Shown here in pieces: positions 18,842-27,412 of a DNA stretch of 64,000 bases. Source of the stretch: Terriglobus roseus (GTDB taxonomy: Bacteria > Acidobacteriota > Terriglobia > Terriglobales > Acidobacteriaceae); NCBI RefSeq assembly GCF_900105625.1, contig NZ_FNSD01000001.1, positions 186,001 to 250,000 on the forward strand. Direction: 5' to 3'. Numbering within the stretch: position 1 is the stretch's first letter; each line of letters begins with the position of its first letter. The notes below the pieces were generated by a model, which was not told where the DNA came from, searched no databases, and saw only the letters and a program-made list of their open reading frames with translations. The position numbers and the translations under genes were made by a program.

Positions 18842-18926
18842 TGCTCCGCTCCGTTCCCGTTCGGCGATCCTTATCGCATGACTCACAGTTCCCTGCCGTT
18901 CCAGGCAACCACCAGAAAGGCTGGGC

Positions 18927-20300
18927 ATGACCACGTCCGCGCTCATCCCTGCTGTCTCCCGTATGCGTTCACTTGCAGACTCGCGCGCGATGGCCAGCAA
19001 TCCCACACAGGTTCTTTCGCAGTACAGCGCGGAGCTGGGAGATACCTTCCGCTTCTACCTGGGCGGCATCAAGGAAGCGATCGTCACGATCGACCCGGCC
19101 GTGATTGAGCATGTCTTAAAGGCCAACGCCAGCAACTACCGCAAGTCTGAGATCCAGGTGAAACGGATGGGCCACTTCCTGGGCAAGGGCCTGCTCACCA
19201 CCGAGGGCGAGGCATGGAAGACGCAGCGCCGCCTGATCCAGAAGGGCTTCGACCGTAAGCAGCTCGATGCTCTGGCGATTATCATGCAAGACTCGCTGGC
19301 CGATTCGCTGCGAGACTTCGACGCACAGATCTACAATGGCCCCGTCGACATCTATCCGCAGCTCATGAAGATCACCTTCGCGATGGTCGCGCGCTCGCTC
19401 TTTGGTGCACGCCTTAAGGACGAGGACATTGAACTGGTCAGTCGCACTATTTGCGACGTTCAGGAATTCATCGTCAAGCAGACGCTGCAGCCATATCTGA
19501 ACCCATGGTTTGAAGTATCGGGCGAGTTGACGAAGCATGAAGAGATGCGGCGTAGCGCGGACGCCGTGCTGATGGAGTACATCAAGAAGCGGCGCAATGA
19601 ACCGCCCGCCCTGGACCTGTTGCAGACCCTGATGGACGCTCGCTACGCTGACGGGGAAGGCATGAGCGATGAGCTCATCCTGAGCGAGAGCATGCAGTTG
19701 CTGGTGGCTGGGCACGAGACGTCGTCCAATGCGCTCTCGTGGTTGCTGTACCTGCTAAGCTCACGCCCTGAGACCCTGGAGCGGGTACGTCAGGAGTTTG
19801 ACGAGGTGTTGGGTGACGCCCCACTCGATCACGCCGATGTGACGAAGTGCGTCTACACAACGCAAGTCATCCAGGAAGGGCTCCGCCTGTACCCGCCCTT
19901 CTGGATGGTCGATCGGGAAGCGATTGCAGACGACCGCATCGGTGATGTTGTGATTCCTGCCGGCTCCATGGTCATCGTGCACGTGTACGGCGCGCACCAC
20001 GCGTCGAAACACTGGCCGAATCCGGAAACGTTCGATACGGACCGCTTCATCAAGGGCAACGAAAAGCTGCGCGCACCCTTCACTTACCTCCCATTCGGCG
20101 GCGGCCCGCGAGGCTGCATCGGCAACAATTACGCCATGCTGCAGGTCCTGATGATCCTGAGCGACCTGTTGCGAAAGTACGATTTCCAGACCGTGCCCCA
20201 CCAGGTCATTGAAGAGCAGGCAATGGTGATCCTGCGGCCGAGACACGGTATCCGGATGACCTTTACCAAGTCCCAGGAGCGCGCTGCGTCTATCGCTTAA
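18927..20300 (+). CDS. Cytochrome P450
   Basis: The 457-residue heme monooxygenase has the I-helix oxygen motif AGHETSS, the ExxR pair in QEGLRLYPP and the heme loop LPFGGGPRGCIG with the cysteine ligand at residue 397. The sequence is closest in character to bacterial CYP families related to fatty acid or terpene hydroxylases (the full-length CYP102/CYP4-like style with YLPFGGGPRGCIGN), but a subfamily cannot be fixed by eye. No membrane anchor or fused reductase is present, so it needs separate redox partners, which are not encoded nearby. The ATG at 18927 is preceded by GAAAGG. Co-direction with the desaturase suggests hydroxylation or further oxidation of the same lipid. It is convergent with the eCIS operon end, with 12 nt between stops. 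Confidence 0.9.
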   Translation: MTTSALIPAVSRMRSLADSRAMASNPTQVLSQYSAELGDTFRFYLGGIKEAIVTIDPAVIEHVLKANASNYRKSEIQVKRMGHFLGKGLLTTEGEAWKTQRRLIQKGFDRKQLDALAIIMQDSLADSLRDFDAQIYNGPVDIYPQLMKITFAMVARSLFGARLKDEDIELVSRTICDVQEFIVKQTLQPYLNPWFEVSGELTKHEEMRRSADAVLMEYIKKRRNEPPALDLLQTLMDARYADGEGMSDELILSESMQLLVAGHETSSNALSWLLYLLSSRPETLERVRQEFDEVLGDAPLDHADVTKCVYTTQVIQEGLRLYPPFWMVDREAIADDRIGDVVIPAGSMVIVHVYGAHHASKHWPNPETFDTDRFIKGNEKLRAPFTYLPFGGGPRGCIGNNYAMLQVLMILSDLLRKYDFQTVPHQVIEEQAMVILRPRHGIRMTFTKSQERAASIA

Positions 20301-20312
20301 GGCATTGCTTCT

Positions 20313-21407
20313 TCATGAGCGGTGGCCCACGACGGTCACACCCCCGAGCGCATTCAGCAGGTAGATGCGATCGCGCCCAAGCGTCATGGGCTCGTACACC
20401 GGTGTCCCGCAAGCCGCACGCTGCAGCACACGCGCATTCTCGCGGCTGATCGCAGTGAGCATGCCACCGCCGTCCACAGTCCATACCGCGTCCTGCGAAA
20501 GACTGATGGGAGAATACGGTCCATCGCCTGCCGGGTGTTGGAGGCCCTGGAGCGCATAGTCGCGCAGGACATTCCCGCTGGTTGGATGGAGCACTGTGAG
20601 ACGATTCTCCGTTAGGAGATAGAGCTCCTCTCGATCCGGAGCCAGCGCAAAGTTTCGCACGCTTGCTGTCTGTGCCCGGTATTGCCACCGCAGCGAGCCG
20701 TCCGTCGTGTTCAATGCCAGGAGCAAGCCGCCTGTGACCGGCAGGAAAGCGATTCCGTTTCCGAGGACTGCATGGCCGAGTGTGGCGCCCGGTCGTTCGC
20801 CATGCAGCGCAAGCGTGTGACGTCCCACTTCAGCTACGGAGTAGCGCCACAGCTCTGTGCCTTCCCCAACTGTAAGACCGACACATTCCGATTCCTCGGA
20901 TACGACTACGACACTCTCGTCAGCAGTCAGGTAGGAAAGCTCCCACTCGGAGGGTGCCGTCCACACCAACTCCTTTTTAAAAAGGTTCCACGCGCCAAGC
21001 TTTGGATACTCGAGGGGCGTGAGTACGAGATCCCCCACTATAGCGCTGTAGTTCAGCGTAAGCTCACCGACCTCCTGCCGCTCCACCTCCTCTCCGTTTC
21101 TAAGGTCCACGACGGAGAGCAAGCCGGGTGATGGCATGGTCAGCAGATGCCCCTGCCAGAGCTGGGATGTTCCCCATCCTACGTCTGAAGCACGGCTCCA
21201 TAACTTGTCCTTCAGGTCAGCGTCATACGCCGTGAGTGTTCCGTCACGGGCGATGAGAAAGACTCGATCATCCTGTAGCAACGGGGGCTGCACAATGTCC
21301 TCGCACCGCGACGAAGTCCGTAAGCGCGTAACGGGCAGTAACAGCTCCGGCACCTGCGTTTGACGACGCATCGGGGAGCTATGCGCACATGGATGATATG
21401 CGCTCAT
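20313..21407 (-). CDS. PQQ-type beta-propeller protein at the end of the eCIS operon
   Basis: The 364-residue protein is made of WD/PQQ-like blades: LIARDGTLTAYDADLKDKLWSR, LLSVVDLRNGEEVERQ, LLLALNTTDGSLRWQYRAQ, LTVLHPTSGNVLRDYALQG and LTAISRENARVLQRAACG. No signal peptide is evident, so it is probably cytoplasmic. Its ATG (21405-21407) overlaps the TGA of the 1512-residue DUF4157 protein by the ATGA arrangement, which argues for coupled, equal production. A propeller made together with a toxin could be an immunity protein, a chaperone or a second cargo. No sequence feature decides between these. An enzymatic PQQ dehydrogenase role is unlikely because the length is short and the quinone-binding cysteine pair is not seen. 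Confidence 0.75.
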   Translation of the reverse strand: MSAYHPCAHSSPMRRQTQVPELLLPVTRLRTSSRCEDIVQPPLLQDDRVFLIARDGTLTAYDADLKDKLWSRASDVGWGTSQLWQGHLLTMPSPGLLSVVDLRNGEEVERQEVGELTLNYSAIVGDLVLTPLEYPKLGAWNLFKKELVWTAPSEWELSYLTADESVVVVSEESECVGLTVGEGTELWRYSVAEVGRHTLALHGERPGATLGHAVLGNGIAFLPVTGGLLLALNTTDGSLRWQYRAQTASVRNFALAPDREELYLLTENRLTVLHPTSGNVLRDYALQGLQHPAGDGPYSPISLSQDAVWTVDGGGMLTAISRENARVLQRAACGTPVYEPMTLGRDRIYLLNALGGVTVVGHRS

Positions 21408-24400
21408 TTGGGCCCTACACGCACTATGGACGGCAGCTTATCTTTAATGGCTGCAACCCTGCGCGGCGCGAAGGCGTCCTCGTATCCTCGCCATTTCTCT
21501 GCAAGTGCTTTGTCGAGTGCCTGCCCCATCTTCGCAATGATATCCGGCGCTGTGCCAATTCCGGGTCCGTCCTCGAAGGCCCAGATCAGGGGATCGCGCA
21601 TGTTGTTGGTGGGCAGCCAGTCTGCCATGATCTGACGGCTGAACCCCTCCTGCGCAATGTTCTTCCATTCGCTCCAACTCTTTAACTCGATTCGGGTGCC
21701 ATCTGCAAGTCGGACATCCACGACACGGTTGATCAGCGCGCCCGGGACAGGCTCTTCAAACGCCACGACCTTGTCCCATAGAGCGGCCTCTGTGAGGAAA
21801 CGCAGCGTCCAGCGCGCCCCTTTCGCTCTGAGATAGGAACCTGTCAAACCATCCGGTCCCAGAAACTTGTCAACACCTTTGATCTTTGCGGCAACGTCGC
21901 TCAGGCGTTTCAGGTGACCCAACATCTCTTCCGGATCACCTCCTTCCGTCCTGCGAACCTGGTCGAGCGCGTTGGCCACCGCCTCCATGTCAAGCGTGCC
22001 GGCCTTACTGATCTCATCAGCAAGAGCGCGTGCTCGTTTCCACTTGCCAGGTTTGGCGGGATCAAGTGCCTCCACCGGGCCCTCCGAAAAGTTCGCAAGG
22101 ACGTAGTCCGCACCGCTCCCGCGTGCCAGAATGGCAGCTTCGTTGCTGGCCTCCGCCTTGCTTTGTCCCCTGGCCGCCTTGCCTTTGGACTTCGCGGCGG
22201 CCTGTTCCAGGCCATCCAGCAGTGCGGTGAGTTCGCCCGGACCGCGGTTGTCATGGATGAGTCCCTTCAGAGTCCGGCGCGCCTTGGGAGTCAGCCGCAT
22301 CGAGAGTTTCTTGATACGGGCCTGATCAGCCGGCGACGGCGGATCCATCGGGACACAGTCGCTGCCGCACTGCGTCAGCAGGTCTCGAACAACCGGATCC
22401 ATCTCGGAATAGATCTTCCAGATATTTTTGCCGGGCGCCGTTTCGTCGCGGGTGCTCTCCAGCTTCTCGCGCGTGGGTTGCTCCAGTTCCGTGACCCACT
22501 CGTCGAAGGTGCGGGGAGCATTCTCCGCACGGTACTTAGCGGCCAGCACTGTGCCCACCATGATGCCCGCGTGAAACATCAGGCCGCCGATGATCTTGGC
22601 GATCTCTGCCTTCTGCAGTCCTTCGGGCATATCGCGGACGCGGTCAAGCTGATCCAGAGCGCCAACCGACATCATGAGGACACTGGAGCCCATCACTCCG
22701 AGACCTGTCACGATGAGGACTTTGCCGCCCGTGGTGCCCAGACGTATGGCCTGCATCCCGGCACGTGTCTCTGCCCCGACGCCAACAGCAGCGCCGACAA
22801 CGTTCACTACATCCATCGCCAGCGCCAGGTCGAAGTGCAGCGTGTGATCGATGCCACGATGAATGATGTTGTAGATGGATGGAATTGCGCCGATCACCAT
22901 GGCCGGCACCATCAGCACCATGCTTGCACCGCCGGTGAAGGGTGCTGCCGCGATGGCAATGATCGTCAGCAGCGTCGACGCATGGCCAGCCGCCTCCATG
23001 AAAAGCTTGCCTTCTGCGAGCGTGGGGACATCGATGGATTCGAGGACGCCGTCCAGCTTCACCGACGCCTTGCCGCGGCCATAGTCAGAATTCTTGAAGA
23101 GATCTTTCAGCGCTGTGACGATGGCATCATGCCGCGTGCCCGTGGCTTTGGCACTGGTGCTGGAAGGCGCAGTCGCATCATTCACGATGTATTCCGCAGT
23201 ACCATCGCTGTTCTCAGTCCCCTTCCGAACCTCAATCAGAAGGTCGAGTACCTGGCCCGCATCGCTGATGTACACGGTCGGCAGCCGCTCGCTCTTAGCA
23301 TCGAAGCCGCGCGCCTTCCGTGTGTTCAGAATGTCCTGCAGATGATCCGCGCGATCCTTGTCGTCCCCGGTTCCTGAGGTAAGTTGATCCCGTTGATAAT
23401 TCAGCAGGCCTTCCACACCGCCGGTGATTGCGACCATCCGCTTGCGTTCGTCCTGCAGCTCCTTGCGCTTCTTTTCATCCTTGGTCGCCGCGAGTTCCTT
23501 ATCGATCTGGCCGATCCGGGTGGATGCATCGTCTATCTCGCCAATGCTTCCCTGCAGATGCATCTCCGCCAACAGGCCGGGGTCACTCGCAAACAGCGGC
23601 ATGTAAGCCGCGCTGGGTGGCCGTCTCATGACCACTTCCTGATCAGGCGTATAGGCCGCGATCGCGCGGACGATGTACAAGCCTTCATCATCGAAGCTGA
23701 AACGCGCTACGTAATGCGGATCGAAGAGTGTCTCCACCGCGGTCTTGACTATGTCACCCAAATCCGCCATCGCTGCATTCAGGCCGAGGACCGACATGGT
23801 CACGCTGGGCGCACCCATCTGGTCCCAAAGGGAGTTCGCGTAAGCGCGTACGTCCGCCTGTTGATAGCGCTGATTTTGCGCTATGCGATGGTCCAGGGTG
23901 GCCCAATGGCTTGAGCGGCGGCCGCTTCCCTTCAATGCCTTGTCCGCGTTGATGAGCTTGTCATCCGGAACACGAAAGACCTTGAATTCGTAGTGATGCG
24001 ACTGGAACGCCGCCCAGATATCAGGAAATTCCACGTTCATCTGGAAGCCGTACTCCGAGCGGGTTGAGCCGTAGAGCTGTCCTTCAAGTTGTGGATAGAC
24101 GGCAAGCGTTGCGGGAAATGGATCTGCCGTGTACTGCGAGGGATAGTCTGTGACGGTCTGGATGCCCTGAGCGCCAGACTCACCGGTTCGATAGGACTGC
24201 GCAACGGCGTAGCTGTCCATCAGCTTCTTACGCGCAACACTGCTGTTGAGCGCATCCAAGGTTAGCTTTGGCCTGGCATCTGCGTACGCAATCAGGCCGG
24301 CGGCGACCTGCAGCTTCGGCACTGCGTCCTCCGCCGCCAAGGATGGACGCTTTGGATCTGCGCCCTTCTGCCTTCCGGTGGGCCACATGCTCTGATACAC

Positions 24401-25942
24401 GGGATGTGTGGCAAGCGCACTTTCTTGCCGGATCTCATCAAGCACATCCACGGGAGGAAGCAGGCTTGCGGCGACATCGTTCGCCGCCTGTGCCGCCGCC
24501 TGTTTTCCGGCATCTCCGGGGATCTTCCGGGCAGCGATGACATCCCGAAGCAACTTGGCACGCTGGGCCATCACTGCATCGAACAGCGGCTCAGAGAACC
24601 ATTTCGGCATGCCTGGACGAACGAGTTGATAGGTAAACTCAGCAGCCTCGGCCAGCAGAAGCAGTTGCTCAAGCTCGGGAGCCAGCTTCACCTCAAGGCC
24701 GGCTTTCTGACATGCGCTCATCAACAGGCGCATGGCCACCGGCCTGGCAAAGGCTGGTATGAAGGGGTCTCCTTTCTTTGCGACGCGCCCCGCATAATCC
24801 GCTGCCGTGTAAGTCCCGCCCGGGGGTGAGTCGAAGAGTGGCCGATTGAAAACCTTTAAGAGTTCCGCGTTGACCCTTTCCCGAAACTCTGAGGTGTAGG
24901 CATCCCGGACGAGTGCCTTCAAGATCATGCCGAGCATCTGTGGATTCGTGGGGCCAGCCTGGAAGGTGGCACCGGCTTTCGGGTAGAAGATGAAGTGGTA
25001 GAGGCTTCCACCGATGCTCGCCTCTGGCGGATCGTCGTCGTCTTTCTTTTCCTGTCTCTGCGGAGAAATCACGCCGTAGCTGGACAGCGAATGCACCCAG
25101 CCACCTGCGCTGACCTGATCCCCGGCGCGCTCCGCCTCCTGCTCCAGAGCAGCCTCGCGACCACGTCCCGCTCCCGCAAGCACGGCTCCTCCCGTCTGCT
25201 GGACCACATGGATCAGTTCATGCGACAACAGGCGGCGGCCCGCTTCGCTGCGGGGATCGTACTGACCGCGAGCGAAGACGATATGACGATCTACGGTGTA
25301 CGCCAGTGCAGAGACAGCGTCTGCAGACTTCGCGGCAAGCTCATCGGTGTGGACGCGCACATGCCGCAGATCGAGCCCGAGCCGCGGCTCGAAGAAAGAC
25401 CGCACCACTGGATCGAGCGGCTCACCTTGCAGATCGAGCGCGCGCTGCACGATGTCCGGTACGTCCTCCTCGAGATCCCGCTGCGGTTCGGCGGGCGTAG
25501 CGGCCTTTCGCTGAAGTTGTTCTTTCTCTTTCTGACAGTGTTCACAGGTACCGCCGCAGGCACACGCTCTTTGCAGCAGACCGTGCGCGTGCGGCACGGC
25601 TTGCACCGTTATTCCGGGAAGGTGTTCGGCGCCCCGCTGCGCCTCGTATTCAAGGGGATCGTCCGCCTTCCCCAGCTTCAGGCGGACGCGCGGCAGAAGT
25701 GCCGGCAGCATGGGACGAACGGTCGGAACGGATGGCGTTCCAGTGCTCTGAACACGCGTTGAGCTCCCTTGCGCAGCGATCGACGGGCCGCGAACATTCG
25801 GAAGTACTCGCGGGACGGGGCGGGCTTGTTTGTGCTGTTCTTCCGCGTCAAGCACCGCGGATGATACGTTGCCGCGGGGCGTGGCTTTGCCGCGGCCGTC
25901 GGGCTTTTTTTCTGTCCTGCGTGTTGGTGAAAGAGATGGCAT
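21404..25942 (-). CDS. eCIS-associated DUF4157 protein, candidate toxin with C-terminal PD-(D/E)xK-like nuclease domain
   Basis: The protein is 1512 residues. Residues 1-160 are disordered and Pro/Arg-rich, with a Cys cluster at 127-136 (CACGGTCEHC), common before DUF4157. DUF4157 spans about 165-255 with HELIHVVQQ at 241-249. A long middle region contains a Glu/Lys helix near 840-870 and a hydrophobic block at about 985-1090 (IIAIAAAPFTGGASMVLMV and further segments) that may cross a membrane. The last 130 residues contain VVDVRLADGTRIELKSW (Asp1409, Glu1419, Lys1421) and a following helix with SRQIMADW (Gln1437), the pattern of PD-(D/E)xK nucleases. DUF4157 marks cargo of extracellular contractile injection systems. 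The ATG ends 8 nt after the previous stop with only a weak ribosome site, so translation is probably coupled. Confidence 0.8.
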   Translation of the reverse strand: MPSLSPTRRTEKKPDGRGKATPRGNVSSAVLDAEEQHKQARPVPRVLPNVRGPSIAAQGSSTRVQSTGTPSVPTVRPMLPALLPRVRLKLGKADDPLEYEAQRGAEHLPGITVQAVPHAHGLLQRACACGGTCEHCQKEKEQLQRKAATPAEPQRDLEEDVPDIVQRALDLQGEPLDPVVRSFFEPRLGLDLRHVRVHTDELAAKSADAVSALAYTVDRHIVFARGQYDPRSEAGRRLLSHELIHVVQQTGGAVLAGAGRGREAALEQEAERAGDQVSAGGWVHSLSSYGVISPQRQEKKDDDDPPEASIGGSLYHFIFYPKAGATFQAGPTNPQMLGMILKALVRDAYTSEFRERVNAELLKVFNRPLFDSPPGGTYTAADYAGRVAKKGDPFIPAFARPVAMRLLMSACQKAGLEVKLAPELEQLLLLAEAAEFTYQLVRPGMPKWFSEPLFDAVMAQRAKLLRDVIAARKIPGDAGKQAAAQAANDVAASLLPPVDVLDEIRQESALATHPVYQSMWPTGRQKGADPKRPSLAAEDAVPKLQVAAGLIAYADARPKLTLDALNSSVARKKLMDSYAVAQSYRTGESGAQGIQTVTDYPSQYTADPFPATLAVYPQLEGQLYGSTRSEYGFQMNVEFPDIWAAFQSHHYEFKVFRVPDDKLINADKALKGSGRRSSHWATLDHRIAQNQRYQQADVRAYANSLWDQMGAPSVTMSVLGLNAAMADLGDIVKTAVETLFDPHYVARFSFDDEGLYIVRAIAAYTPDQEVVMRRPPSAAYMPLFASDPGLLAEMHLQGSIGEIDDASTRIGQIDKELAATKDEKKRKELQDERKRMVAITGGVEGLLNYQRDQLTSGTGDDKDRADHLQDILNTRKARGFDAKSERLPTVYISDAGQVLDLLIEVRKGTENSDGTAEYIVNDATAPSSTSAKATGTRHDAIVTALKDLFKNSDYGRGKASVKLDGVLESIDVPTLAEGKLFMEAAGHASTLLTIIAIAAAPFTGGASMVLMVPAMVIGAIPSIYNIIHRGIDHTLHFDLALAMDVVNVVGAAVGVGAETRAGMQAIRLGTTGGKVLIVTGLGVMGSSVLMMSVGALDQLDRVRDMPEGLQKAEIAKIIGGLMFHAGIMVGTVLAAKYRAENAPRTFDEWVTELEQPTREKLESTRDETAPGKNIWKIYSEMDPVVRDLLTQCGSDCVPMDPPSPADQARIKKLSMRLTPKARRTLKGLIHDNRGPGELTALLDGLEQAAAKSKGKAARGQSKAEASNEAAILARGSGADYVLANFSEGPVEALDPAKPGKWKRARALADEISKAGTLDMEAVANALDQVRRTEGGDPEEMLGHLKRLSDVAAKIKGVDKFLGPDGLTGSYLRAKGARWTLRFLTEAALWDKVVAFEEPVPGALINRVVDVRLADGTRIELKSWSEWKNIAQEGFSRQIMADWLPTNNMRDPLIWAFEDGPGIGTAPDIIAKMGQALDKALAEKWRGYEDAFAPRRVAAIKDKLPSIVRVGPK

Positions 25943-25950
25943 GCATCAGC

Positions 25951-27405
25951 TCAGGGAGCGCCGACCGCGGTGGTCGCCGGAGGCGCCGCGGGCACGCGTG
26001 CCGCAGCAGCCGCACTACGCTCTGCGATGAAGTCATCCAGGCTTAGCCTGCGCTTATCCTTCGTCTGCACGAAGACGTTGCCGGCCATCACGCCGCCACC
26101 TTTGGAACGAAGAACGTGGAAGATGCTGTAGCCCTCTCTGCTTCGGTAGCCAAACACCATCACGTTATCGCCGCGGTCCTCCTCGAAGACAAAACGGATA
26201 GTGGGGTCGCCCACCTTGTCACGCAGCAACTGGGTCTCCGCCGCGACGCCTGCGGCATGTGCCCGATCGAACTCTCCGCTATCGCGCTGTGTGAAGGTGC
26301 CAATGCGCTGGTCGTAGCGCGAGACAGCAAATCTCTCTGTCAGCAGGTGAAGCAGATTCAGTTGGAAGCTGTTGTCATCCGACGCGCGCATGTCATCCAC
26401 ATCCAGATAACCGAGACCGAAACTATCCACGCTCAGCGGCTTCCACGGATCATTGCCGTCCCGTACCAGGCCTGCGGAAGTGATGAGGCGCAGGGGCACA
26501 GTCTCCGGCTTGTCGATGAAGCCGCGCATGCGCTGATCGAATGGCGTGAGATGCGACGCATCCAGAATCGTGTATGTGATCTCGCGGCCCGCCAGGACAT
26601 ATTGCATGCCAGCGGAGAGGTGGTTCATGCGGTCCAGCAATTCCTGCCTTCGCTCGAACGCGGAAGCCTCGCCCTTTCCCACGGGACGTACTTCCACCTT
26701 TGACTGCACCTGCCTCTTCGTTGCGGACAACGTAGGGCGTAAATCGCGTGATGTCTTCGCGCCTTCCCCGCCGCTTTGTTGAATCACATGCGCAATCTCA
26801 TGCGCCAGCAGCTCCTGGCCCTCAGTCGTGGAAGGGTTATATCGCCCGGGTGCAAAGACGATGTCGCTGCCGACGGTATACGCCTTCATGGAACGCCGCT
26901 CGGCCGCGTGTGACTCCTTCGCATCCTCGCGAATCCTGATGTGGGAGAGGCTACGACCGAACTGGCGTTCCATCATGGTGCGGGTGCCGGCATCCAGGGA
27001 ATCACCTCCCGCACTCGGGGCCGCCCGCACGGGCTCGCGTTTCGCGGCGTTGTCTCTCGCACCCGTCTCTCGCTCCTGCCCTTGCTGCTTCGGTGACAGA
27101 AGGCGTGTGCCCGACTTCCGCGTGGAAACATGGCGCGCCATGTGGTCTGCCTCTGCTTCGAGTTGAGCTCCACGCTCGATCTTCGGAGTGGATTGCGACT
27201 GGGCCTTTGGAGCCGATGGGCTTTTCCCGGCAGACTTCTGAGCGGAACCGATGGACCGCATGCTGCGGAGCGCCGCCGCACCGGGGGCGACCAGTTGCTT
27301 CGCCGATGCGGCGTTCCTGTTCGCGTGCGCAGCAGAGCCGTTTTGCCTGCGCGCGACGGGGCCACTGCCCTGCTTTGCGGCCGCATTGGCGTGCTTCACA
27401 CTCAT
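25951..27405 (-). CDS. Second eCIS-associated DUF4157 protein
   Basis: The 484-residue protein has a disordered, basic N-terminus (about 1-135). DUF4157 lies at about 137-213 with AHEIAHVIQQ (His202-His206 of HExxH) and YTVGSDIVFAPGRYNP, then a C-terminal domain of about 270 residues. The end contains strand-rich sequence (FVFEEDRGDNVMVFGY, YSIFHVLRSKGGGV, VFVQTKDKRRLSLDDF) with no family I recognise. DUF4157 proteins are frequent cargo or particle-linked proteins in eCIS loci. Whether the HExxH is catalytic is not established here. The ATG ending at 27405 has GAGGA upstream. The in-frame extension to 27666 overlaps the DUF6734 gene and is rejected. It is 7 nt from the previous stop and 8 nt from the next start. 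Confidence 0.8.
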   Translation of the reverse strand: MSVKHANAAAKQGSGPVARRQNGSAAHANRNAASAKQLVAPGAAALRSMRSIGSAQKSAGKSPSAPKAQSQSTPKIERGAQLEAEADHMARHVSTRKSGTRLLSPKQQGQERETGARDNAAKREPVRAAPSAGGDSLDAGTRTMMERQFGRSLSHIRIREDAKESHAAERRSMKAYTVGSDIVFAPGRYNPSTTEGQELLAHEIAHVIQQSGGEGAKTSRDLRPTLSATKRQVQSKVEVRPVGKGEASAFERRQELLDRMNHLSAGMQYVLAGREITYTILDASHLTPFDQRMRGFIDKPETVPLRLITSAGLVRDGNDPWKPLSVDSFGLGYLDVDDMRASDDNSFQLNLLHLLTERFAVSRYDQRIGTFTQRDSGEFDRAHAAGVAAETQLLRDKVGDPTIRFVFEEDRGDNVMVFGYRSREGYSIFHVLRSKGGGVMAGNVFVQTKDKRRLSLDDFIAERSAAAAARVPAAPPATTAVGAP

Positions 27406-27412
27406 GCTGTCC

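Noticed and set aside
20313-21407. PQQ-dependent dehydrogenase
   Set aside because: The protein is far shorter than quinoprotein dehydrogenases and lacks a signal peptide, the vicinal cysteine pair and a cytochrome domain.
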